Assembly: GCA_963839535.1 (NCBI GenBank)
Contig: CAWIVF010000010.1
Span: 62,001-126,000 of the forward strand
DNA: 64,000 nucleotides
From: RHKX01 sp963839535
GTDB taxonomy: Bacteria; Actinomycetota; Thermoleophilia; Solirubrobacterales; 70-9
Reading direction: 5' to 3'
Under the pieces are notes generated by a model. That model was not told the origin of the DNA and did not search any database. It saw only the letters and a program-made list of their open reading frames with translations. The position numbers and the translations under genes are program-made. Each line of letters opens with the position of its first letter. Position 1 is the stretch's first letter. Shown one piece after another: positions 27,062 to 37,049 of this stretch.

Positions 27062-28187
27062 CTAGAGCTCGCCGGCCACCCGCGCGCCGGCGATCGTCTC
27101 GCGCAGGGTCGACTCGGCGTCCCACTTCGGCTCCCAGCCGAGCTCGTCGCGGGCCTTGCGGGTGTCCATCAGGACCGGCAGGCGGAACGCGGTGAGCCAG
27201 GCCGCCTCGGCCGGCAGGCCGGGCAGCTTCGAGAGGATCTCGTCGAGCACGGCCACCGTCGGCCCCGGGATCGGCACCGACCACCAGCTCAGCGCCCGCG
27301 CCATCCGCGAGACGCTCATCGAGCCGGGCCCGGCGAGGTTGTAGCGGCCGGGCTCGCCGGCGCCCTCGACGGCAGCGAGCAGGGCAGAGGCGACGTCGTC
27401 GGTGTGGACGAGCTGGAAGTCGACCCCGGGGTCGGGCAGGACCGGCCCGAGGAACGGGACCTGGTCGAGGACCCGGCGCGCCAGGCGAAGCTGCCCGTAG
27501 AGAGGCAGCATCCCGACCATCGTCTCGATCAGCGTGATCGCGCCCGCCCCGGCCACGATGCAGGGCCGGAAGACGTAGGCCTCGACCTTGCTGCCCTCGA
27601 GCACGTCGTCGAGGACCTCCTCGAGCTCCGCCTTGTGGGCCGAGTAGTAGAAGGCGTCGCTGCCGCGGGTCGGGACGTCCTCGGTGAGCGGCTGCGGATT
27701 GTCGGCGTGGAACCCGTAGGCGGCGACCGACGAGGTGTAGACGAGCCGCTTCGCCTTCGCGTCGACCGCGGCCTCGAACACGTTGCGGCTGCCGCGCAGG
27801 TTGACCCGCTGCGCCTCATCGGGGTCGCCGATCAGGATGAAGGCGAGGTGCATGACCACGTCCGCGCCCTTGACCAGGGCGTCGACCGACTCGCGATCGA
27901 GCACGTCGCCCTGCTGGTAGACGACCTTGTCGCTCAGCCCGTGGGCGGCGGGGTCGAATGGGCGGCGGGCCATTCCGATCACCTTGCCGACCTTCGGCGA
28001 GTCGTCGAGTGCCCGCAGCGCCGCGATCCCGATGTCGCCGGTCGGGCCGGTGACCGCGACGGTCAGCTTCTTCGGCTTGGCGCGCTTCGCCCCGGCCTTC
28101 GGCTTGGCCGCTTCGGCTTCGCCTTCGGCTCGGGCTTCGCCTTGGCCTTGCTCTTCGCCGCCGGCTTCGCCTTCTCGTCTCCGCCAT
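27062..28187 (-). CDS. NAD-dependent epimerase/dehydratase (extended SDR) with Lys/Ala/Pro-rich N-terminus
   Basis: Extended short-chain dehydrogenase. The Rossmann start is LTVAVTGPTGDIG, with DVLDRESVDALVKGADVVMHLA, VYTSSVAAYG, catalytic YYSAHKAELE (YxxxK) and LGWEPKWDAESTLRETI at the end. From GTG 27982 the frame is intact. Upstream a Lys/Ala/Pro-rich tail (KAKPAAKSKAKAKPEPKAKPK) leads back to ATG 28187, with one-base breaks near 28175 and 28110. That tail could alternatively be the C-terminus of the preceding MMPL protein. Probably acts on nucleotide sugars or similar substrates; no narrower call is justified. Confidence 0.8.
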
Positions 28188-30666
28188 CACGCCTGCGCCG
28201 GCTGGCCCGGGTGCGGTCGCTCTTCGCGTCGAGCTCCTCGAAGAACTCCTCGCCCTCGATCGCCGACGTGCGGCATGCTGCCGCTCGAGCCAGCCCGGGA
28301 ACCACCAGTTCGCGCTTGCCGAGGAGCGACCATCACCGCGGGCACGAGCAGGCAGCGGACGATCGTCGCGTCGATGGCGACGGCGACCGCGAGGCCGACG
28401 CCGAACTGCTTGACGGTCGGGTCGCCGTTGAGGATGAAGCTGGCGAAGACGGCGACCATGATCAGCGCCGCCGAGGTGATCACCCGCGCGCGTGCCGGCG
28501 AGGCCCTCGACGACGGCGTCGTGGTTGCCGACGCCGGCCTTGAAGCGCTCCTGGATCTGGCGTCAGCAGGAACACCTGGTAGTCCATCGAGAGCCCGAAG
28601 AGGATCGCGAACATCAGCAGCGGCACGAAGCGAGACGATCGGGATCGTCGTGGTCGAGGCCGATCAGCTCGAGCCCGCAGCCCTTCTCGAAGACGAGCGA
28701 CGAGGACGCCGTAGGAGGCGGCGACCGAGAGCAGGTTCATCAGCCCGGCGGTGAGCGGCACGAGGATCGAGCGGAAGGCGATCATCAGCAGCAGGAAGCT
28801 GAGCGCCGACGACGATCGCGATGACCAGCGGGAGCTTCTCCGCGATCCGGTCGGCGAGGTCGATGTAGGCGGCGGTCGAGCCGCCGACGTAGGCCGTCGT
28901 GCCCGCGTGCCCTCAGCGCGTCGGGGATGACGTCGTCGCGGAGGTCGGTTGACGAGGTCCTCCGTCGCGCTCGGACGACGGGCGCGGACGTCGGGGTGAC
29001 GTTGAAGACCGCGGCGCGTGCCGTCGCTTGTTGACCGCCGGCGGCGAGACCGACGTCGACGTCCGTGGTCCTTGCGCGATCTGGTTGCTCGAGCTTGACG
29101 AGGCGCGGGTCGCTCGCCGTCGACTTCGAGGAACTGCCTTCTGCTGCGTCTGCTCCTGCTGCTGCTTGGCGGTCGGCTCGGGCCGGCTGCGGCTCGCGGC
29201 GGCGGCCGGCTCGCCCGCCTCGGCGGCCTGCTCGGCGCCTCCTGCTGCTCGTACTGCTCCCTGCTGCCTGCTGCCTGCTGCTGCTGCTGCTTCTGCTGGC
29301 CTCGACCTTGTTCGAGCTTCTTCGTGTTCGGCTTCGCCGGCGGGTCGAGCTCGACCGAGACGAGCAGCGGGCCCGTTGGTGCCCGGCGCCGAAGCCCTTC
29401 GCTGAGCGATGTCGTAGGACTGGCGCGTCTGCGGTGTCCGTCGGGCAGCTGCGCCGTTGTCGGGCTGGCCGAGGCGTGATGTCGAGCAGCGGGAGCGCCA
29501 GCGCGACGAGGATCAGCGAGCGCCGGACGATCGCCGCCGGCCACGGGTCGCGTGCCGACGCCGCGCGCCCAGCGCGCCCAGCCGTGCGGGCTGGTCGTCG
29601 TCGTGGGTGCCGGCCGAACGGGAGCTGCAGCGCGTTGATCCGCTCGCCGAGCAGGCCGAGGATCGCCGGCAGCAGGGTGAGCGCCGCGACGACGGCGACC
29701 GCCACGACGATCGCCGCCGAATAGCCGAGCGCGCGGACGAGCGGGATCCCGCCGAAGTAGCAGGGAGAGCAGCGCGATGACGACGGTGCTGCCGGCGAAG
29801 AGGACGGCGCCACCGGAGGTCGCGGTCGGCGCGCGCCGACCGACTCCTCGACGTCGATGCCCGTCGTGCGAGGAAGCCGCGGTGGCGGGTGACGATGAAG
29901 AGCGCGTAGTCGATGCCGACGCCGAGCCCGAGCATCGTCCCGAGCGTCGGCGCGATCGATGGGAACGGAGATCACGTGGCCGAGCAGCCCGATCGAGGCT
30001 GAGGCCCGACGCCGAGGCCGAAGATCGCCGTGAGGATCGGCAGCGGCATCGCGACGAGCGGTCCCGAAGGCGAACAGCGAGCACGACGATCGCGACGGCG
30101 AGCCCGATCAGCCTCGCTCGACTCGGTCGCGGGCTTCGAGACCTCCTGGCCGAGGTAGGCGCCGGCGGCGACCTCGATCCCGGCGCGCTCGGCCGGCTCG
30201 GCGAGCGGCGATGAGCTCGTCGGCCTCCTCCTCGTCGAGGTCGCCCGGCCCGTCGTCGAGGTCGAGCGTGATGTAGCCGATCTTGCCGTCCTTGGTGAGC
30301 TGGTCGGCGCCCTCCTCGCTGAGCGGGCTGGACGACCGCGCGGACGCGCGGGTCGCCGCTTGTAGCGCCTTGACGGTCTCCTTGACCGCCTGTCTTGTTG
30401 GCGCCCTGGTCGAGGCGGCCGCTCGGTCGACCTGCAGCGCGATCGGGACCGATCCCGTTGGCCTGGCTCGGCAGCTTCGCGTCGAGCAGGTCGGTCGCGT
30501 GGGTCGAGTCGCTGCCCGGGAATCGTCAGGTCGTCGCTCGGTCGGCTTGCCGAGCGATCGCCGCGCGATGAGCGACGAGGCCGACGGCAAGCACGACCCA
30601 GACGCCGATCACCAGTCGCCCGTGGCGTGGCCGCGAAGCGTCCGAGCGCGTAGAGGGGCCGGTCAA
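28187..30666 (-). pseudogene. MMPL/RND-family transporter gene with very dense frame breaks
   Basis: Pieces of an MMPL (mycobacterial membrane protein large-like) transporter of about 800 residues appear in all three frames. They include LVIGVWVVLAVGLVAH at the N-terminus and GSVPIALQVDRA, then LGLGVGIDYALFIVTRHR. The second membrane half has SFLLLMIAFRSILVPLTAGL, FVPLLMFAILFGLSMDYQ and ITSAALIMVAVFASFILNGD. The C-terminus is EGEEFFEELDAKSDRT. At least fifteen one-base breaks occur, some only 15-60 bases apart, far more than in any neighbour. Protein similarity persists between them, so this is either a local assembly failure or a young pseudogene. Intact homologues export lipids or other hydrophobic compounds. 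Confidence 0.75.
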
Positions 30667-33600
30667 GCGGTCCGTCCAACCGGTCCTGCAGCTCGGACGC
30701 GATCGCGTGGGCGGTGCGGCGCGCCAGCGCCATCACCGTGAACATCGGGTTGGTCCCCGAGGCGGTCGGGAACGCGCTCGCGTCGCCGATCCAGACCCCG
30801 GGCGTGTCGTGCAGCTCGCCGCGGGGGCCGGCTACCGACGTGGCCGGGTCGGCGCCCATCCGGCAGGTGCCCATCTGGTGGGCGCTGAACAGCCCGATCT
30901 CGCGTGGGGCCATCGACAGCCCCGCCACGGTCGAGATGAACCCCTCGAGGTCGTCGCCGCGGCGCCAGACCGGTGTGCGCTTGTTCAGGGCCTGCATCTC
31001 CACCGCTCCGGCCGCCTCGTGCAGGCGGATCATCTCCTCGATCCCCCGGCGCAGGTGCGCAATGTCGAGCTCGTCGGTCAGCGGGTAGTGGGTGACCGGC
31101 CGCCCGGCCCCGTCGATCGTCACCCGCCCGTGGCCGCGATCGCGGGTCACGTTAATGAACGAGGCGCCGCGGGAGAACTTGCCCATCTGCTCCTTGTGAT
31201 CCAGGCCGGAGCGCCATGGAGTGGCTGCCGCGGTCAGCCCAGTCGTGTGCTGCGGGCACTCGAGCAGGAAGCCGTAGCCGTCATCGAGATCATCGAAGGC
31301 ATGGGAGAGACCAGCCTGGGGCGGCCCCCACCAGGGGTTCTGCGGCTCCTCGTAGATGCCGGCGACGGCGCTCGTCGGATGCAGGTGGAGGTGGTCGCCC
31401 ACCGCCGGCCCGCCGATGCCGGAGCGCAGCAGCAGCGCCGGCGACTCGATCGAGCCGCAGGCGACCACCACGGTCGAGGCGCGAACCGTCACCCGAGCGG
31501 TGCGGCCCTCGGGATCGGCGTAGGAGGCCTCGACCCCGGCGGCGCGCCCGTCCTCGACCAGGATCCGCTCGACGCGGCAATGGATGAGGAAGTCGGCGTC
31601 GCGCGCGGCAGCGTCGGCGAGGTAGGTCTTCTGGGTCGAGCGCTTGGACCCCGACTGGTCGCCGAAGCCCATGTAACCGGCGGTGACCGGGTCGTAGGCG
31701 GCGGGATCGGTGTTGCGGGTGGTCAGGCGAAAGTCGAGGCCGCGAGCCTCGCAGCCCTCACGCAGCCGCGAGTGCGGTCCGTTCAGGTCGCTGCAGTCGT
31801 CGTTGACGCCGAGCCGCGCCCAGACCGCATCCATGTGCGCGTCGTAGTCGGGGCCGTCTAGCCCCTCGAGCCCGTGCTCGCCGGCCCACTCGCCGCGGAC
31901 ATGGTCGGTCGTGCGCAGGCAGTTGGTCCAGTTGAGCACCGTCCCTCCGCCCAGCGACGACCCCGCCTGGACCGAGACCTGCCCCTCGGCGGTGGGGAAC
32001 GGCCCCTGGTTGAGGAAGAGGTTCTGGTACGCCCAGAGCTCGAGGCCGTTGAACTCCGACTCGTCGTGGTAGCCGCCCATCTCGAGCACGCAGACCCTCT
32101 TGCCGCGCTCCGCCAGCTCGCCGGCGATCACGCCGCCCCCGGCGCCGGAGCCGACGATGACGACGTCGGCCTCGAGCGTGAGCGACTCGCCCTCGGGCAC
32201 GATCGGCCGGATCGGCCGCTCGACCTGGTCGGCGGGCTTCGGCAGCGCCTGCGGTCCCGGGTACCCCATGGCCGGCCAGTTCGGGTTGATCCCGGTGCCG
32301 AGGTCGGGCAACGCGTAGTGGAGGGTCAGGCAGATGCCGCGCAGCGCATCCATCCCGACCGAGGCCTCGGGGTCCTCGCCGAACGCATGGACGATCGCCT
32401 CCCGCCCCTCCTGCGGCGTGCTCGCCGACATGCCGCTCGCGGCGAGCCCGTCGAGGAGGCCGCGCAGGCCGAGCACCTGCTCCTCGGGGATGCCCGACTG
32501 GAGCAGGGCGATCTCGACCGCCGCGGGGATCCCGTAGTCGCTCGCCGATCGGGCCCAGAAGCCGGTCGGGTCCCCTCCCCCGTCGGTCGGCCGCGGCAGG
32601 CTGGGGACCCAGGTGTCGCAGAGGACCGCCAGCGTCGCCCGCTGCGCGTCGTTGAACAGGGTGCTGGAGGCGAGGGCGGTGAGGGCCTCGCCGACCTGCG
32701 TGGTGACCTCGCCGATGTAGGGAAACATGTGCAGCTCGCGCGAGGGCGCGTAGCCGGGGGTGACGAGGATCGACTGGCGCTTGGCGTACTTGCGGATCCC
32801 GTCCGCGCCGTGGCGGGAGCCGAGCCCTGACTCCTTCCAGCCGCCCATCGGCAGCTCGATCGCCGCGTAGTTGAGCTGCGCGTCGTTCACGCAGGCGACG
32901 CCGGACTCGATCCGCCGGGCGAGGGCCTCGCCGCGCTCGGTGTCGCGCGTCCAGACCGACGCCTGCAGCCCGTAGCGGCCGTCGTTGGCGAGCTCGACCG
33001 CCTGCTCGGCGTCGTCGACCCGCATCACCGGCAGGGTCGGGCCGAAGGTCTCCTCGGTCATGCACAGCATCGAGTGGTCGACCCCGGTCAGCACGGTCGG
33101 CTCGTAGAAGCGCCCCGGCCCCTCCCCCACCCGGCCGCCGACGCGAACCTCGGCGCCCCGCTCGACCGCGTCGCGGACGTGGGCGTCGATCAGCTCGAGC
33201 TGCGGCGGGAAGATGATCGCCCCGACGTCGACCGAGCCCGGCTCCCCGGGCGGGCCCTGCCGCAGCGCCTCGACCTTCGAGGTCAGCCGGTCGACGAACT
33301 CGTCGTGAACCGCGTCCTCGACGTAGATGCGCTCCACCGAGATGCAGACCTGACCGGAGTTGTTGAGCCCGTAGGAGGCCGCCGCGTTGGCCGCCCGCTC
33401 CAGGTCGGCGTCGGCCAGCACGATCATCGGGTCCTTGCCGCCGAGCTCGAGGCTGACCGGCGTGAGCGAGTCGGCGGCCTGCTTCATCACCGCCTTGCCG
33501 GTCTTGACCGAGCCGGTGAACATGACGAAGTCGACCAGGTCGACGAGGGCGGCGCCGGTCTCCCCGCGGCCGGTCGCGACCGCGAAGACGTCAGCGGGCA

Positions 33601-34193
33601 GCCCGACCTCGCTCATCATCTCCGCCATCAGCAGCGAGGTGAGCGGCGTGACCTCGGAGGGCTTGAGGACGACCGCGTTGCCGGCCGCCAGCGCCGGGAT
33701 GCAGTCGCCGAACGAGTTGTTGAGGGGGTAGTTCCAGGGGCCGATCACGCCGACGACCCCGACGGGCGCGTAGCGGACCTTCAGCCGCCGGCCGCCGCGG
33801 ACGAAGGGGGAGGCCGTCTCGACGTCCTCGTCGGCGAGGAACGTGGATGCGTTCTTCGCCCAGAACTCGAGGGCGCTGATCCCGTAGGAGAGCTCGGCGA
33901 ACTGCGTCTCGTCGGCGGGCCGTCCCGTCTCGGCGCAGATCGTGCTCACCACACGCTCGCCGTTGGCGACCATCCAGGCCCGCGCCGCCATCAGGATCCG
34001 GCCGCGCTCCTCGAAGCCGGCATCCGCCCAGCCGGGCTGCGCGAGCCGCGCCGCCGCGACCAGCTCGGCCACCCGCTCGGGGCTGCATCTCGGGGACGTG
34101 GGCCAGGGTCTCGCCGGTCGCCGGGTTCTCGACCGCGATGCCGGCTCCGTTCGTGCTCGCGGCCGCCGGGCCGCTTGACGTCAGGCTCTCCAT
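30663..34193 (-). CDS. Aldehyde dehydrogenase - GMC alcohol oxidase fusion protein
   Basis: One uninterrupted frame of more than 1,100 residues. N-terminal part (to about residue 490): NAD(P)-dependent aldehyde dehydrogenase with GVIGPWNYPLNN, SLELGGKDP, catalytic Cys in NNSGQVCISVERI, and ELPMGGWKESGLG. A linker domain of about 150 residues (LFNDAQRATLAVLCDTWVPS) resembles the N-terminal part of long-chain alcohol oxidases. C-terminal part: FAD-binding GMC oxidoreductase with VVIVGSGAGGGVIAGELAE, SSLGGGTVLNWTN, HQMGTCRMG and DASAFPTASGTNPMFT. ATG 34193 is followed by one break near 34085. The end is uncertain because the frame runs on into the MMPL gene; TGA at 30663 needs one indel. Predicted to oxidise an alcohol to its aldehyde and then to the acid. 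Confidence 0.8.
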
Positions 34194-34253
34194 TCCCGCG
34201 TCCGAGTCTACTCGCGGCCGGGAGGGGCGGCGAGGGTGCGAGGATGCCCGCCG

Positions 34254-35382
34254 ATGGCGAGCACGGCGCTCATCTCAGACCTCCACCTCGGCTCCGGCGC
34301 GGGCGCCGACGTGCTGCGCCGCAAGCCGATCGTGGAGCGCCTGATCGAGGCGACCGCCGACGTCGACCGGCTCGTCCTGCTCGGCGACGTCATCGAGCTG
34401 CGCGACCTGCCGCTCGGCGTCTCCCTGTCCAGACGCCCGTCCCTTCTTCGAGGCGATCGGGAAGGCGTTCGCCGGGCGCGAGGTGGTGATCGTCCCCGGC
34501 AACCACGACCACCGGCTGCTCGGACCGTGGCTCGAGCGCTCGCGGGACGAGGAGCGGCCCACCGAGCTGGACGAGCACGTCGACACCCCCCATCCCGCCG
34601 TGCGGTCGATCGAGGGCTGGCTCGGCGACGCGAAGCTCGATGTCCGCTATCCCGGGATCTGGGTCCGCGACGACGTCTACGCGACTCACGGCCACTACCT
34701 CGACAGCCACGTGACGATGCCGACGATCGAGCGGCTCACGGTCGCCACCGTCGACCGGCTCGCCGGGCGGCCGACCGGCGTACGAACCTCACCGCACGAC
34801 TACGAGCAGGTGCACGCCCCCGTCTACGACCTGATCTTCAGCCTGGCGCAGGGCGGCCGGTCGCTGACCGGGACCAACGACGGGGTCCCGACGGCGATGC
34901 GCGTCTGGGAGATGATCGGCGGCGCCTCCGGCCGCGCCCGGACCCTGCAGGGCAAGCTGCTCGGGTCGGCGGTCATCCCGGCGGCGCTGCGGGGGATGGA
35001 GCGCGCCGGGTTCGGCAACTTCACCCGGGACTTCTCGACCGGGGAGATCGGCCGGGCCGGGGTCGAGGCGATGCACGTGGTCGTCGAGCGCCTCGGGATC
35101 GAGGCCGACCACGTGATCTTCGGTCACATCCACCGCCGTGGCGCGCTGATGATGGACGACGGCCGGCGCGCCTCCGACCCGGTCTGGAAGCGCAACGGCG
35201 TGACGCTCCACAACACCGGCAACTGGACCTACGTCGAGGGCCTGCTCGGCCGCGCGGTGCCGCAGAGCCCGTTCTGGCCGGGCTCGATGGTCGTCGTCGG
35301 CGAGTCCGGGCCGCCGGAGCTCCGGGAGCTGCTCACCGACGTCGACCGCGAGGTCCTCGCCGGGCGCGCGGGCGTCGGCTGA
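34254..35382 (+). CDS. Calcineurin-like metallophosphoesterase, one frame break
   Basis: About 376 residues beginning at ATG 34254. All metal-site motifs of the family are present: SDLHLGSG, LLGDVIEL, VPGNHDHRL, ATHGHYLD and FGHIHRRG. The break near 34435 lies between the second and third motifs. The region after GNHDH (WLGDAKLDVRYPG) and the end NTGNWTYVEGLLG suggest a UDP-diacylglucosamine pyrophosphatase or phosphodiesterase-like enzyme, but the substrate cannot be fixed. Divergent from the fusion oxidase; a small membrane protein gene follows after 12 bases. Confidence 0.83.
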
Positions 35383-35394
35383 GACAATCCCCTG

Positions 35395-35797
35395 GTGGGA
35401 ATCGACCGCCTCGCCAAGTCCGAGCTGCTGCTCTTCGCGCTGCTCGCCCTCCACACCGTCGACCACGCGGTCAACCAGCCGTCGCGTGAGCTCCCGGCCG
35501 GCAGCGGCGTGATCGGCATCGCCGGGTTCGCCCTCGTCGCGGTTGCGATCGTCGCCGCCCTCTTCCACAGCCGCCAGGCCGCCCCGATCGGGCTCCTTGC
35601 CGGAGCGGGGACCGTCGCTGGGATTCGCGGTCGTCCACCTCCCCGGCTTCGGCCCGCTCGCCGATCCCTACGCCGACTTCGGGCCGAACGCGCTCTCCTG
35701 GGTCCTGCTGTTCGCCCCGATGGCGGCGGCGGCCTGGGTTGCGGTGGTCGCGCTCGGCGAGATGCGAGTGGGAAGGCCTACGCGACCGGCCACCTGA
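35395..35797 (+). CDS. Small integral membrane protein, one frame break
   Basis: GTG 35395 gives a protein of about 133 residues with four predicted membrane segments (ELLLFALLALHTVDHAVN, VIGIAGFALVAVAIVAAL, PIGLLAGAGTVAG, LSWVLLFAPMAAAAWVAVV). A break near 35620 separates the third and fourth. It is probably cotranscribed with the metallophosphoesterase. Family not recognised. Confidence 0.65.
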
Positions 35798-35800
35798 GGT

Positions 35801-36006
35801 CGGGCGTTGGCTTGGCTGGTGAGGGGCGGCTGAAGGCAGGCCCACCGCGCCAGTGGGGTGACTTTTGCTCGTATATGACCGCAAAGTGACACCCACTGAG
35901 GCTGGGCCGCCGGTCGATGGCGCTTTAGCGACGTATTTCGTCGCTTAGGCGCCACGCGCGCCGGGGCCCACGCCGCCCCTCCCTCACCAGCCCAAACCAA
36001 CGCCCG
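35801..36006. repeat. Nested inverted-repeat element (three stacked hairpins)
   Basis: An outer imperfect inverted repeat pairs CGGGCGTTGGCTTGGCTGGT (from 35801, arm to 35829) with its complement at 35973-36006, matching at about 27 of 33 positions. Inside are two further hairpins. One is CAGTGGGGTGACTTTTGC (35851-35868) against 35881-35898 with a 12-nt loop. The other is TGGCGCTTTAGCGACG (35919-35934) against 35939-35954 with a short ATTT loop, 14 of 16 paired. The whole folds as a closed multi-branched structure. It lies between a membrane protein gene and moaB with no coding capacity. It could be a miniature mobile element, a structured RNA or a bidirectional terminator. Confidence 0.75.
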
Positions 36007-36039
36007 AAGCCGCGCCGTCCCCGGGCGCGAACGCGCGAA

Positions 36040-36537
36040 TCAGTGGGCCGTATCGCCCCGCAGCAGCCGCAGGGCGTGCGGTAGCGCCTCGGCGATCGCC
36101 TCCCCCGCCTCGCCGATCGCCTTCGGGCTGCCGGGGAAGTTGACGATCAGGGTGTTGCCGCGAACGACGGAGCGGTTACGGGCGAGCATCCAATGGGGGG
36201 TGTGCTCGCGGGAGGCCAGGCGCATCGCCTCGGCGAGCCCCGGCACCTCGCGCTCGCCGACCTCCAGCGTCGCCTCCGGGGTCACGTCGTCGGGGGCCAG
36301 GCCGGTCCCTCCCGTGGTCAGGATCAGGTCGCAGCGCTCGGCGTCGGCAAGCCGGCGGAGGCGCTCCTCGATCGTCGTCCGCGCGTCCGGCAGGAGCTCG
36401 ACCGAGACCACCTCGGCCCCGAGGCGCTCGGCGAAGCGGACCAGCTCGGCGCCGCTCAGATCGTCGGCCTCGGCGCCGGCCGCCCGGGAAGTGCTGATGC
36501 TGAGGACGGCTGCCCGCAGCGGGGGCGCCGCGCTCAT
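36040..36537 (-). CDS. moaB: Molybdenum cofactor protein MoaB/Mog (molybdopterin adenylyltransferase)
   Basis: A 165-residue MoCF-binding protein that adenylates molybdopterin before metal insertion by MoeA. Conserved sites: LSISTSRAAG at the start, LILTTGGTGLAPDDVTPEAT (MPT-binding TTGGTG) and LIVNFPGSPKAIGEA near the end. ATG 36537 overlaps the moaC stop as ATGA. It is the last gene of the moeA-moaX-moaC-moaB operon. Confidence 0.92.
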   Translation of the reverse strand: MSAAPPLRAAVLSISTSRAAGAEADDLSGAELVRFAERLGAEVVSVELLPDARTTIEERLRRLADAERCDLILTTGGTGLAPDDVTPEATLEVGEREVPGLAEAMRLASREHTPHWMLARNRSVVRGNTLIVNFPGSPKAIGEAGEAIAEALPHALRLLRGDTAH

Positions 36538-37049
36538 GCGGACTCCTCGGCGGGGCGGTCCCACGTGCCGCTCTTGCCGCCGCTCTTGTGGAGCAGCCTG
36601 ACCCGCTCGATCTGCACCTCGCGCTCGAGCGCCTTGACCATGTCGTAGACCGTCAGGGCGGCGATCGAGGCCGCGGCCATCGCCTCGATCTCGACACCGG
36701 TCCTGCCCACGCAGCGGACCTCCGCGGTGAGCGTCACGGAGCCGGCGTCCGCGTCCACCTCGGCGCGGACGTCGGCGAAGGACAGGCTCAGCGGATGCGC
36801 GAGCGGGACCAGCGTCCCCGCCTGCTTCGCGGCGCCGATCCCGGCGAGCCGGGCCGTCCCGAGCACGTCGCCCTTGGGCCCGTCGCCCGCCTCGACCGCC
36901 CTCGCCGTCTCCGGCTGCATCCGCACGACCGCCTCGGCGACCGCGCGCCGCTCGCTCTCCGGCTTGGCTCCGACGTCCACCATCCGGGCGGCGCCCTCGG
37001 AGTCGAGGTGGGTCAGCCCGCCCGCCCCGGGGTCGTTCCCTCCACCCAT
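36534..37049 (-). CDS. moaC: Cyclic pyranopterin monophosphate synthase MoaC
   Basis: A 171-residue MoaC, which converts the MoaA product into cyclic pyranopterin monophosphate. It has LTHLDSEGAARMVDVG, GDVLGTARLAGIGAAKQ, LVPLAHPLSL and GVEIEAMAAASIAALTVYDM with the conserved active-site residues. ATG 37049 makes a 37-base overlap with the end of moaX; the first conserved residue is about residue 12, so a later non-ATG start cannot be excluded. Stop overlaps moaB by ATGA. Confidence 0.93.
   Translation of the reverse strand: MGGGNDPGAGGLTHLDSEGAARMVDVGAKPESERRAVAEAVVRMQPETARAVEAGDGPKGDVLGTARLAGIGAAKQAGTLVPLAHPLSLSFADVRAEVDADAGSVTLTAEVRCVGRTGVEIEAMAAASIAALTVYDMVKALEREVQIERVRLLHKSGGKSGTWDRPAEESA

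Noticed and set aside
25475..28543. A 1,022-codon plus-strand open frame
   Set aside because: It joins the end of the oxidase region, part of the antiporter and antisense of the epimerase and MMPL; only the antiporter N-terminal part is real coding.
29028..29780. Plus-strand Leu/Cys/Ser-rich frames opposite the MMPL gene
   Set aside because: They arise from antisense Gln/Lys-rich coding and the local indels; no signal peptide or ribosome-binding site.
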